DNA from: an uncultured Collinsella sp.
GTDB lineage: Bacteria > Actinomycetota > Coriobacteriia > Coriobacteriales > Coriobacteriaceae
Assembly: GCA_902468045.1 (NCBI GenBank)
Contig: CABQXG010000017.1
Coordinates: 1-11,577, forward strand
Direction: 5' to 3'
Length of the DNA: 11,577 nucleotides
The position numbers and the translations under genes are program-made. The notes beneath the pieces were generated by a model that was not told the DNA's origin, searched no databases, and saw nothing but the letters and a program-made list of their open reading frames with translations. The first letter of the stretch is position 1. Every line of letters starts with the position of its first letter. Positions 1-6,158 of the stretch are shown one piece after another.

Positions 1-1164
1 GGCAATGGTGGTCAGGAATTGGTCGAACTCATCGTCGTGGCGAAGCTCCAGCAGGTCGCCCTTGCCCACGGGCTCAAACAGCTCAATGCGGACGATGGCG
101 GCACGGCGACGGCGGTCGTCGGGCTTGAGGCCGCGCACATCGCGGTTGGCCGGGCGGCTGCCCAGCACCGTGCCCACGATCTGGCCGCGGTTGTTGGAAC
201 GCTCGTAGCTCATCATCTCGTCGCCCGAGGTGCCGTCCTGATAGGCGTGCGTAAAGTCGCGGTTGAAGCAGCGCTTGAGCTGGCGCTGGCGGGCGGCTTT
301 CTCGTCCTTGGCAACGGCGACCCCTGCCAGCATGTCATCAATTTCGTGACGATACACATCAACGATGGAGTACACGTAATCGGGCGCTTTCATGCGGCCC
401 TCGAGCTTGAGCGACGCGGCGCCGGCGTCATGCAGACGGCGAACGAGCTGTGAGGTGTTGGTGTCACGCGGGCATAGAGCGCGCTCGCGACCGGCAGGGG
501 AGAGCGTGCGGCCGTTCTCGTCGATCAGCTCGTAAGGCAGGCGACAGGGCTGAGCGCACATGCCGCGGTTGGCCGAGCGGCCCGCCATGGCAAAGCTCGA
601 CAGCAGGCACAGACCCGAGTAGCAAAAGCAGATGGCGCCGTGGCTAAAGACCTCAAGGTCCACATCGGGCGCGGCATCGTGAATGGCGGCAATTTCGTCG
701 ATGGAAAGCTCGCGCGAGAGGGTCACGCGGTCGGCGCCCTGCTCGCGGCACCAAAGGGTTCCGCGGTCGTCATGGATGTTCGCCTGGGTCGAGATATGTG
801 TCTCGATGCCGGGCATCGTGCGCTTGACCTCAAAGAACAGACCCCAGTCCTGGATGATGAAGGCGTCGGCGCCCAGCGTGGAGCAGCGATGGATGAGTTG
901 CAGCGCATCGCCCATCTCGGACTGCTTGATGACGATGTTGACCGTGACGTAGACGCGCGACCCGGCCAGGTGTGCAGCACGGCAGGCCTGCTCAAAGGCC
1001 TCATCGGTAAAGTTGGTGGCCTTGCGGCGGGCGTTGAAGCTGCCCATGCCGCAGTAGATGGCGTCTGCTCCGGCGGCGAGTGCGGCGGCAAAGGGCTCGG
1101 GCCCTCCGGCGGGCGCCAAGAGCTCGGGTCTGCGGTTGGTGGTTCGACTGGCGGTTGCGGTCAT
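1..1164 (-). CDS. U32 family peptidase / RNA-hydroxylase-like protein (N-terminal part, runs off left edge)
   Basis: The frame is open from ATG at 1164 down to base 1, giving 388 residues without a stop, so the C-terminus lies outside the window. The protein opens with a barrel-like segment (ELLAPAG at 14-20, GADAIYCG at 32-39). It then carries the U32 signature EVFSHGAICFCYSGLC at residues 171-186, followed by CAQPC at 203-207 and SLKLEGRMK at 251-259. U32 proteins include so-called collagenase-like peptidases and the RlhA/TrhP proteins needed for hydroxylation of 23S rRNA or tRNA. Some relatives (UbiU/UbiV) bind a 4Fe-4S cluster through Cys, and C179, C186, C203 and C207 could play that part here. 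A GAAAGG/AGGCAGG ribosome site lies just upstream of the ATG. The gene is divergent from ridA and is probably unrelated to the purine block. The family is secure; the substrate is not known. Confidence 0.9.
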   Translation of the reverse strand, partial: MTATASRTTNRRPELLAPAGGPEPFAAALAAGADAIYCGMGSFNARRKATNFTDEAFEQACRAAHLAGSRVYVTVNIVIKQSEMGDALQLIHRCSTLGADAFIIQDWGLFFEVKRTMPGIETHISTQANIHDDRGTLWCREQGADRVTLSRELSIDEIAAIHDAAPDVDLEVFSHGAICFCYSGLCLLSSFAMAGRSANRGMCAQPCRLPYELIDENGRTLSPAGRERALCPRDTNTSQLVRRLHDAGAASLKLEGRMKAPDYVYSIVDVYRHEIDDMLAGVAVAKDEKAARQRQLKRCFNRDFTHAYQDGTSGDEMMSYERSNNRGQIVGTVLGSRPANRDVRGLKPDDRRRRAAIVRIELFEPVGKGDLLELRHDDEFDQFLTTIA

Positions 1165-1196
1165 ATCCTGCCTTTCAAAATGCTCAGATACTCAAA

Positions 1197-1202
1197 AGTA
1201 TA
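1197..1202 (-). promoter_or_regulatory. Possible -10 element for the U32 gene
   Basis: The minus strand reads TATACT here, 33 bases upstream of the U32 start codon, matching five of six positions of the TATAAT consensus. No convincing -35 element is seen 16-18 bases further upstream (TCGTCC or similar), so this is a weak call based on one hexamer and its position. Confidence 0.3.
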
Positions 1203-1269
1203 GTGGTGCTGTTGCGGTGGACGAGCCCTGTGGCCCAAGCAGGATAAAGTCTTCAGCAGCCCTTGCAGC

Positions 1270-1342
1270 AAAAATGATCCGTTTCCCTCCGTCCCCTATG
1301 AATCACCTGATCCGATGGGAACGGAGGGAAACAGATCATTTT
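1270..1342. repeat. Imperfect inverted repeat, 26-nt arms, intergenic (MITE/REP-like)
   Basis: The left arm at 1271-1296 starts AAAATGATCCGTTTCCC. The right arm at 1317-1342 is its reverse complement with two mismatches (24 of 26 paired), separated by a 20-nt loop at 1297-1316. The element lies between the divergent U32 and ridA genes, where no terminator is expected, and it has A-rich and T-rich outer ends. A single-arm copy with 26 of 27 identities occurs at 2004-2030. A repeated palindrome confined to intergenic DNA suggests a small non-autonomous or REP-like element. A role as an RNA hairpin or terminator is the alternative. Confidence 0.75.
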
Positions 1343-1424
1343 GAGCTTCACCGTCCGTTCGTGCCGTTCAGCGGCCGACAGGCGCCGTTGGGCGATAAAA
1401 TATTCTCGCAGGGTGATAATAATC

Positions 1425-1453
1425 TTGCATCACGCGGAAACCTTGGGTACTAT
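1425..1453 (+). promoter_or_regulatory. Likely ridA promoter
   Basis: TTGCAT at 1425-1430 and TACTAT at 1448-1453 are separated by exactly 17 bases, upstream of ridA. The -10 matches four of six consensus positions and the -35 three of six. Transcription would begin near 1460, giving a leader of about 83 nt. The rest of 1165-1542 holds the inverted repeat at 1270-1342 and nothing else I can identify. Confidence 0.45.
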
Positions 1454-1542
1454 CCCAAATCAAGCGCGGTGTTCAGACCGAATTGTGCCTCCCGGTGTGA
1501 ACGCCGCGCTCACGCTCTCTATCTGATCGTAAGGAGAAAAAC

Positions 1543-1920
1543 ATGAGCAAGACTGTCGTGTCTTCCGATAACGCACCTGCAGCCATCGGCCCGTATTCCC
1601 CCGGCATCCAGACCGGCAACATGGTGTTCCTGTCCGGCCAGCTGGGCATCGACCCCGCAACCGGCAAGATGCCCGAGGGCGTCGAGGCCCAGGCTAAGCA
1701 GTCCCTTGCTAACGTCGAGGCTCTGCTGATCGCTGCCGGCGCCACCTTTGCCGATGTCGTTAAGACCACGGTCTACCTGGCCGACATTGCCGACTTCGCT
1801 GCCGTGAACGAGATCTACGCCTCCAAGTTCGAGGCTCCGTTCCCCGCGCGCAGTGCTTTCCAGGTTGCCGCTCTTCCGGCTGGCGGTCTGGTCGAGATTG
1901 AGGTCGTCGCCGCTCTCTAA
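1543..1920 (+). CDS. ridA: RidA family 2-iminobutanoate/2-iminopropanoate deaminase
   Basis: This 125-residue protein is full length for the YjgF/YER057c/UK114 (RidA) family. It shows the family's N-terminal AIGPYSPGIQTGNMVFLSGQ region (residues 14-33), the central TTVYLADIADFAAVNEIY region, and the C-terminal PARSAFQVAALPAGGLVEIE stretch, whose Arg is the conserved substrate-binding residue. RidA trimers in the cytosol hydrolyse reactive enamines/imines such as 2-aminoacrylate to 2-oxoacids plus ammonia, protecting PLP enzymes. The ATG at 1543 follows a good AAGGAG site. The gene is monocistronic: it has its own upstream promoter and a strong terminator at 1951-1988. Its place beside a purine-degradation block suggests it may deal with 2-aminoacrylate from a 2,3-diaminopropionate ammonia-lyase step. 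That lyase is not in the window, and RidA is also a common housekeeping gene. Confidence 0.93.
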   Translation: MSKTVVSSDNAPAAIGPYSPGIQTGNMVFLSGQLGIDPATGKMPEGVEAQAKQSLANVEALLIAAGATFADVVKTTVYLADIADFAAVNEIYASKFEAPFPARSAFQVAALPAGGLVEIEVVAAL

Positions 1921-1950
1921 GGTGTTGGCAACAACTAAACATGACATGCA

Positions 1951-1988
1951 AAAAGACCCTGCAGTGCGTGTGAACTGCAGGGTCTTTT
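1951..1988. terminator. Bidirectional intrinsic terminator between ridA and the regulator
   Basis: AAAAGACCCTGCAGT at 1951-1965 pairs perfectly over 15 bp with ACTGCAGGGTCTTTT at 1974-1988 around an 8-nt loop. A T-run closes the plus-strand hairpin, and the A-run on the left gives a T-run when read from the minus strand. It lies between the convergent ridA and YheO-type genes, so it can end both transcripts. Confidence 0.92.
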
Positions 1989-2003
1989 GTCAAGCGATGC
2001 GAC

Positions 2004-2030
2004 AAAAATGATCCGTTTTCCTCCGTCCCC
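2004..2030. repeat. Single-arm copy of the 1270-1342 repeat
   Basis: These 27 bases match 1270-1296 at 26 positions; the only difference is a C-to-T change in the pyrimidine run. The second arm of the palindrome is absent. The copy sits in the 124-base convergent gap, between the terminator and the stop codon of the regulator gene. Confidence 0.75.
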
Positions 2031-2044
2031 AAGGAGTCAGCGGG

Positions 2045-2701
2045 TTAGCCTTCCTTGCGGACTTTTTGCAGGTAGCGGTAGACGCTGGGCTCCGAGATGC
2101 CCAGCGCAGTGGCGGCGCAGGCTACGGCGCCCTTGAGCATGAACACTCCGTTGCCGTTGAGGTGGCGAATGACGTCCACGCGGTCGCTTTGACCAAGCGA
2201 CGCCACATCCAGCCCGCGAGCGCTCAGCAGCTCGGCAATGCTGCGGTCGATGAGCTCCTGTGTGGACTCCGAAAGGCTTTCGACCTCGATAGAGGCGGGC
2301 TCCGTGCGCGTCGGCGCCGCGTCGAAGCACGCCATGAGCTGCTGTGCCATGGCGTTGATGGAGCGCACGGTCGAGAGGTCGGTGTTGACGCAGAGCATGC
2401 CGACGATCTCGTCATTCTCGCGGATAAAGTACGTCGCTGACTCCAATGTCTTGCCACCGGCACCGCGGCCCTCGTAGCCTGTAATAAACGGCAGGTCGCG
2501 ATACTTGGCGTCGTGCATGATCTTGAGTGCCAGATCGGTGGCAGGACCGCCGACCTTGCGACCGCTCACGATACCGTTGCGAATATCGACGATGGCGTGG
2601 TCGGGATCCGAGAAATCGTGCAGCACGATTTCGCTGTTTTTGCCGAGTATCTGCTCCAGGAAATCGACCATCGGCAAAAAGCGACGTACGGTCTCGTTCA
2701 C
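2045..2701 (-). CDS. YheO-type PAS-like/HTH transcriptional regulator
   Basis: This is a 218-residue DNA-binding regulator. Residues about 5-115 look like the YheO-like PAS domain (EIVLHDFSDPDHAIVDIRNG, then GRKVGGPATDLAL and FIRENDEIVGMLCVN). Residues about 150-212 form a helix-turn-helix of the YheO partner type, ending GISEPSVYRYLQKVRKEG. I start at GTG 2701 because AAAGGAG stands exactly 6 bases upstream and the domain begins right there. A longer frame from ATG 2851 adds 50 residues with no family resemblance. The first in-frame ATG in that extension (2761) has a weak ribosome site. The gene is divergent from the permease, the usual position of a local regulator. Its inducer is unknown. 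Characterised relatives respond to amino-acid-type ligands, so a purine ligand here would be inference. Confidence 0.88.
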   Translation of the reverse strand: MNETVRRFLPMVDFLEQILGKNSEIVLHDFSDPDHAIVDIRNGIVSGRKVGGPATDLALKIMHDAKYRDLPFITGYEGRGAGGKTLESATYFIRENDEIVGMLCVNTDLSTVRSINAMAQQLMACFDAAPTRTEPASIEVESLSESTQELIDRSIAELLSARGLDVASLGQSDRVDVIRHLNGNGVFMLKGAVACAATALGISEPSVYRYLQKVRKEG

Positions 2702-2707
2702 GGGCAA

Positions 2708-2714
2708 CTCCTTT
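2708..2714 (-). promoter_or_regulatory. Ribosome binding site that decides the GTG start of the regulator
   Basis: The minus strand reads AAAGGAG, then TTGCCC, then GTG. This is a near-perfect Shine-Dalgarno sequence at 6-nt spacing. No comparable site precedes the upstream ATG codons at 2761 or 2851. Confidence 0.8.
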
Positions 2715-2871
2715 GGGTGAAATCCAATGCCCTGAGGGCGTTCATAACAATTTTTTATCATGGTAACACGCTGCTCATCATCTCGTATATCCGCAGGTAC
2801 ATTGCGTAATACAGACGAGCGGTAGGAATTCGGCGGTAAACGGTCGAGCAAAAGAAAAGTTAGATGTTATT

Positions 2872-2893
2872 TTGACCAGACACTTTCTTGACC
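2872..2893. repeat. Direct repeat of TTGACC, possible operator
   Basis: TTGACC occurs at 2872-2877 and again at 2888-2893, 16 bases apart start to start, in the divergent control region just downstream of the proposed regulator start site. Neither copy has a good -10 at promoter spacing, so they may be protein-binding half-sites. The pattern is short and could be chance. Confidence 0.3.
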
Positions 2894-2904
2894 TGCGGAA
2901 ATGC

Positions 2905-2933
2905 ATTATCTCAGCTGAAGAATAGTCTGATAA
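2905..2933 (-). promoter_or_regulatory. Likely promoter of the YheO-type regulator
   Basis: On the minus strand TTATCA (2933-2928) is followed after 17 bases by GATAAT (2910-2905), with a TGA just before the -10 that makes an extended -10 form. The matches are four of six and five of six to consensus. Transcription would begin near 2898 and give a leader of almost 200 nt before the GTG at 2701. Confidence 0.45.
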
Positions 2934-2946
2934 CAAAAAATTATTA

Positions 2947-2975
2947 TTGAGAATGAGAATCATCTTTAATACGAT
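2947..2975 (+). promoter_or_regulatory. Promoter of the permease (start of the purine block)
   Basis: TTGAGA at 2947-2952 (five of six to TTGACA) and TACGAT at 2970-2975 (four of six to TATAAT) are separated by exactly 17 bases. Transcription would start near 2982, leaving a leader of about 80 nt before the ATG at 3063. This also argues against ATG 2976 as the permease start, because it would lie upstream of the transcript. No clear terminator follows the permease gene, so this promoter may feed ssnA and beyond. Confidence 0.6.
2948..2962. promoter_or_regulatory. Fur-box-like sequence overlapping the permease promoter
   Basis: TGAGAATGAGAATCA resembles the Fur 7-1-7 pattern TGATAATnATTATCA and contains the tandem GAGAAT hexamers typical of Fur sites. 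It covers most of the -35 hexamer and the start of the spacer, where a bound repressor would block RNA polymerase. No Fur-family gene is in the window. The site stands in an AT-rich stretch, so a chance match is possible. Confidence 0.45.
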
Positions 2976-3062
2976 ATGCAACGAAGGCACAACCTCAACC
3001 CCGCACTGCGTCACAATAGAGCGTTAGATGCGAAAACAACTACTTCGAGGATTGGTGGTCAA

Positions 3063-4457
3063 ATGACCCAGGAGACGGTTACGAACGGCACTGAAGCCCT
3101 GTTCACTCGCGAAGGCATGCCGCCCGTTAAGGAAATGATCCCGTGTGCCCTTCAGCACGTACTGGCATCGTTTGCCGGCATTATTACCCCGGCGGTCATC
3201 ATGGCCGGCGTCTACGGCTTTAATAGCCAGCAGAGCACCGACATCATTCAGGTTGCGCTCATTCTTTCGGCAATCGACACGGCCCTTCAGGCCTTCGCTC
3301 CCTTCCGTCGCATCGGCGGCGGCCTGCCCATCGTCATGGGCGTTTCGTTCGCGTTCCTGCCGGCCCTGCAGGCCATGGGCGCCTCGGGCTTTAGCTTTGG
3401 CGCGCTGTTGGGCGGCGAGATCGTCGGCGGCGCCGTTGCGGTCCTCTTTGGTCTGGCCTACAGCAAGATCAAGTGGCTGTTCCCGCCCGTCGTGACCGGT
3501 ACGGTCATCTTCTCCATTGGCGTCTCTCTCTATCCCACGGCCGTCAAGTACATGGCCGGTGGCATGGGCACGCCGCTGTGGGGCACCCCGCAGGCCTGGT
3601 GCGTCGCTCTTATCACCTTCGCCGTGGTCTTTGCGCTCGCCAACTTTGGCAAGGGCACGCTCAAGCTGGGCTCCGTGTTCTTTGGCATGATCGTTGGCAT
3701 GATCGTCTCCATCCCCTTTGGCATGATCGACTTCTCCAGCGTCGCCACCGCTCAGGTCTTCGCTCTTCCCAAGCTCATGCCCTACGCGCTCGAGTTTGAT
3801 CCCGAGGTCTGCATTACCCTCGCTGTCGTGTTCCCCATGGTTGCCATCCAGGTTATCGGCGACGTCTCCGCTGCCTGCCTTGGTTCCATCGACCGTATGC
3901 CCACCGAGCGCGAGCTCTCCGGCGCTATCGTGTCTCAGGGCCTCACCTCTATGGTCGGCGGCCTGCTGGGCGGTCTTCCCACCAGCGCCCTTGGCCAGAA
4001 CGTGGGCATCATCTGCTCCAACAAGGTCGTCAACAAGTGGGTCTTTGTGATCATCGCGGCCGTCTTTGCCATCGCCGGTCTGTTCCCGCAGCTCTCTGCC
4101 ATCCTTTCCGCTATCCCGCAGCCCGTCATCGGCGGCGCGACCGTCGGCGTCTTTGGCACCATCACCATGAACGGCGTGCGCATGTTCACCCGCGAGGGCC
4201 TCACGCAGCGCACCACCACCATCGTCGGTACCTCCGTCGTCTTTGGCCTGGGTATCTGGATGGCCAGCGGTTGCCTTGCCGGCGAGGGTATGCCTACCTG
4301 GGTGTCCACCGTCATCGGCTCCAACGCCGTGACCCCCACCGCCATCATGGCCATCGTGCTCAACCTGATCCTTCCGCAGACGCCGGTCGTGGCTCAGCAC
4401 ATCGATGCTGCCAAGGATGCCGCTGTGAATCTGGTCCTGCCCGAGAGCAAGAAGTAA
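3063..4457 (+). CDS. NCS2 family nucleobase (uracil/xanthine/urate-type) permease
   Basis: This 464-residue inner-membrane protein has about 12-14 hydrophobic segments. It carries the NCS2 landmarks: QHVLASFAGIITPAVI at 31-46, LPIVMGVSFAF at 88-98, FPPVVTGTVIFSIGVSL at 140-156, and the signature region ALGQNVGI at 309-316, with Gln312-Asn313 as in the substrate-contacting QN pair of XanQ. It would import a purine or pyrimidine base with a cation. I chose ATG 3063 over ATG 2976 because the proposed promoter ends at 2975 and the extra 29 residues are basic and unlike the family. An oddity: the segment usually reading E-x-x-G-D reads QVIGD (263-267), so the carboxylate found in XanQ (E272) is a Gln. 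The gene lies upstream of ssnA on the same strand, which favours a purine or urate over uracil. Substrate not proven. Confidence 0.88.
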   Translation: MTQETVTNGTEALFTREGMPPVKEMIPCALQHVLASFAGIITPAVIMAGVYGFNSQQSTDIIQVALILSAIDTALQAFAPFRRIGGGLPIVMGVSFAFLPALQAMGASGFSFGALLGGEIVGGAVAVLFGLAYSKIKWLFPPVVTGTVIFSIGVSLYPTAVKYMAGGMGTPLWGTPQAWCVALITFAVVFALANFGKGTLKLGSVFFGMIVGMIVSIPFGMIDFSSVATAQVFALPKLMPYALEFDPEVCITLAVVFPMVAIQVIGDVSAACLGSIDRMPTERELSGAIVSQGLTSMVGGLLGGLPTSALGQNVGIICSNKVVNKWVFVIIAAVFAIAGLFPQLSAILSAIPQPVIGGATVGVFGTITMNGVRMFTREGLTQRTTTIVGTSVVFGLGIWMASGCLAGEGMPTWVSTVIGSNAVTPTAIMAIVLNLILPQTPVVAQHIDAAKDAAVNLVLPESKK

Positions 4458-4473
4458 CCAATTCGGTGCTATT

Positions 4474-4553
4474 CGCCGGCGGACGCATCGCCTCGTCCGC
4501 CGGCGCCATGCGGCGCCAAGCCGCACTTCAAAGGGCTTGTCCCTTTGGTGAAG
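4474..4553 (+). other. Three consecutive hairpins between the permease and ssnA
   Basis: Hairpin 1 pairs CGCCGGCGGACG (4474-4485) perfectly with CGTCCGCCGGCG (4494-4505) around 8 nt. Hairpin 2 pairs TGCGGC (4509-4514) with GCCGCA (4520-4525). Hairpin 3 pairs CTTCAAAGGG (4526-4535) with CCCTTT (4541-4546) and GAAG (4550-4553), with a 3-nt bulge. None is followed by a T-run, so they are not ordinary intrinsic terminators. They may stabilise the permease mRNA end, act as processing sites, or form a regulatory leader for ssnA. The remaining bases to 4653 show only the ssnA ribosome site and a 6-bp TCAGAG/CTCTGA pairing. Confidence 0.6.
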
Positions 4554-4653
4554 CGTTGACGGGAGAGGGCCCGTTTCCGGTGTAGGCCGGCGCTTCGCAC
4601 TTCCGCCATGTCAGAGTTGTCAAACCCCGCCTCTGATGTTGAAGGGAGCATTT

Positions 4654-6009
4654 ATGCTTCTGGTCGCTAACGGTTCCGTCTTTACCCGCAACGCTCAGAC
4701 TCCGTTCATTCCCAACGGTGCGGTCGCCATTGGCGGAGATACGATTGTCGAGGTGGGCCCCGAGCGCGAGCTCAAGGCCAAGTACCCGGATGCCGAGTAC
4801 GTCGACGCCCAGGGCAACCTCATCATGCCCGGACTTATCAACTGCCACACCCACATCTACTCGGGTCTGGCCCGCGGCCTTGCCATTAAGGGCTGCAACC
4901 CCACCAACTTCCTGGAGAATCTTGAGCAGCAGTGGTGGAAGATTGACGACAACCTGACGCTCGACGGCACCAAGGCCAGCGCCTATGCCACGATTCTGGA
5001 TTCCATCCGCGATGGCGTTACCACGATCTTCGATCACCACGCGAGCTTCTGCGAGATTCCGGGCAGCCTCTTTACCATTAAGGACGCCGCTCAGGAGTTG
5101 GGCATGCGTTCGTGCCTGTGCTACGAGGTCTCCGACCGCCGCGGTCAGGAAAAATGTGACCAGGCCATTGCCGAGAACGCCGAGTTTGCCCAGTGGGCCG
5201 CCAAGGAGCGTCGCGATAACGACAACCACATGATCGCCGCAATGTTTGGCGGTCACGCCACCTTTACGCTGTCGGACGAGACCATGGATAAGATGGCCGA
5301 GGCCAACAATGGCCTGACCGGCTTCCACATCCACGTGTGCGAGGGCATGAACGATGTGTGGGACTCCCGCCTCAACCGCGGCGGCATCAGCCCCGTCGAG
5401 CGCCTGCTGCAGCACAACCTGCTCGGTCCCGACACCATGCTCGGCCACTGCATCCATGTGACGCCCGCCGAGATGGATATCGTCAAGGAGTCCGGCACCT
5501 GGCTGGTCAACAACCCCGAATCCAATATGGGAAACGCCGTGGGCTGCGCCCCCGTGCTCGAGTTCTTCCGCCGCGGCATCCCCGTGTGCATGGGCACCGA
5601 CGCCTACACCCACGATATGCTCGAGAGCCTCAAGGTTTTCCTGATCATTCAGCGCCACAACGCCGCTATGCCCAACGTGGGCTGGTGCGAGGCCATGACG
5701 ATGCTGTTCGAGAACAACGCCAAGATGGCCAGCAAGTACTTCGATCGCAAGCTCGGCGTGCTCGAGGCCGGCGCTGCTGCCGACGTCATCGTTATGGACT
5801 ACAAGCCCTTTACGCCGCTGAGCGAGGAGAACATCGACGGCCATATGCTCTTTGGCATGATGGGAAAAAACTGCCGCACCACCATCATCAACGGCCGCGT
5901 CCTGTACAAGGATCGCGAGTTCGTCGGTATCGATGAGGACAAGATCAACGCGTGGACCATGGCTGAGTCCAAGAAGCTCTGGAGCACGCTCAACGATCGC
6001 ACCTACTAA
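4654..6009 (+). CDS. ssnA: SsnA family amidohydrolase (putative aminohydrolase of purine degradation)
   Basis: This is a 451-residue cytosolic metal-dependent hydrolase of the amidohydrolase superfamily (ATZ/TRZ and guanine-deaminase-like group). Visible metal-site elements are HTH at 65-67 (INCHTHIYSG), the HIH pair at 226-228 (GFHIHVCEG), GHCIH at 264-268 and the late Asp316 in CMGTDAY. A C-terminal beta-sandwich return (GAAADVIVMDY at 373-383) completes the fold. The order ssnA-ygfK and the overall sequence character match SsnA of E. coli, which is encoded beside ygfK and xdhD. The ATG at 4654 has AAGGGAG 5 bases upstream; the ATG at 4636 lies before that site and lacks one. SsnA is part of clusters tied to anaerobic urate/purine breakdown, but which C-N bond it hydrolyses cannot be read from sequence. 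Guanine deaminase-like activity is an alternative. Confidence 0.9.
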   Translation: MLLVANGSVFTRNAQTPFIPNGAVAIGGDTIVEVGPERELKAKYPDAEYVDAQGNLIMPGLINCHTHIYSGLARGLAIKGCNPTNFLENLEQQWWKIDDNLTLDGTKASAYATILDSIRDGVTTIFDHHASFCEIPGSLFTIKDAAQELGMRSCLCYEVSDRRGQEKCDQAIAENAEFAQWAAKERRDNDNHMIAAMFGGHATFTLSDETMDKMAEANNGLTGFHIHVCEGMNDVWDSRLNRGGISPVERLLQHNLLGPDTMLGHCIHVTPAEMDIVKESGTWLVNNPESNMGNAVGCAPVLEFFRRGIPVCMGTDAYTHDMLESLKVFLIIQRHNAAMPNVGWCEAMTMLFENNAKMASKYFDRKLGVLEAGAAADVIVMDYKPFTPLSEENIDGHMLFGMMGKNCRTTIINGRVLYKDREFVGIDEDKINAWTMAESKKLWSTLNDRTY

Positions 6010-6024
6010 TTCACAAGTAGATTC

Positions 6025-6140
6025 ACGCGCGTCGGATGTTTCGCCGCATCCGACGCGCGTATAGGCGACCTCCGCGGGGTCGCCGGCGCTGTGCTAGCGC
6101 TACACCGTATTTGCGCCCGCCGCGCGGTCTCGCCGGGCGT
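6025..6140 (+). other. Multi-hairpin intergenic region between ssnA and ygfK
   Basis: Hairpin 1 is a perfect 14-bp stem, ACGCGCGTCGGATG (6025-6038) with CATCCGACGCGCGT (6047-6060), and an 8-nt loop. Hairpin 2 pairs GGCGACC (6064-6070) with GGTCGCC (6078-6084). Hairpin 3 pairs GCGCT (6086-6090) with AGCGC (6096-6100). Hairpin 4 pairs CGCCCG (6114-6119) with CGGGCG (6134-6139). There is no T-run after hairpin 1, so termination is not obvious. The structure ends just before the ygfK ribosome site, so it could modulate ygfK expression or protect the ssnA mRNA end. Confidence 0.6.
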
Positions 6141-6158
6141 TACAGAGAGGAGCTCATT

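Noticed and set aside
2976..3062. Upstream ATG 2976 extending the permease by 29 residues
   Set aside because: It directly follows the proposed -10 element, so it would precede the transcription start. The extension is basic and unlike NCS2 N-termini.
4474..4505. Intrinsic terminator after the permease
   Set aside because: The stem is strong but is followed by CCATGCGG rather than a T-run, so it does not meet the usual form. It is kept as an unassigned structure.
3024..4526. A 500-codon minus-strand frame antisense to the permease, and a similar 438-codon one at 4528-5844 antisense to ssnA
   Set aside because: Same codon-bias effect: repetitive H/D/G-rich translations with no domain, opposite well-supported genes.
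4458..4653. Purine or xanthine riboswitch before ssnA
   Set aside because: I could not find the conserved three-way junction sequences of the purine riboswitch or a recognisable xanthine motif; only local hairpins are visible.
6036..6158. Upstream ATG 6036 extending YgfK by 41 residues
   Set aside because: It lies inside a perfect 14-bp hairpin, has no ribosome site, and encodes an Arg-rich stretch foreign to the family. ATG 6159 has a strong site.
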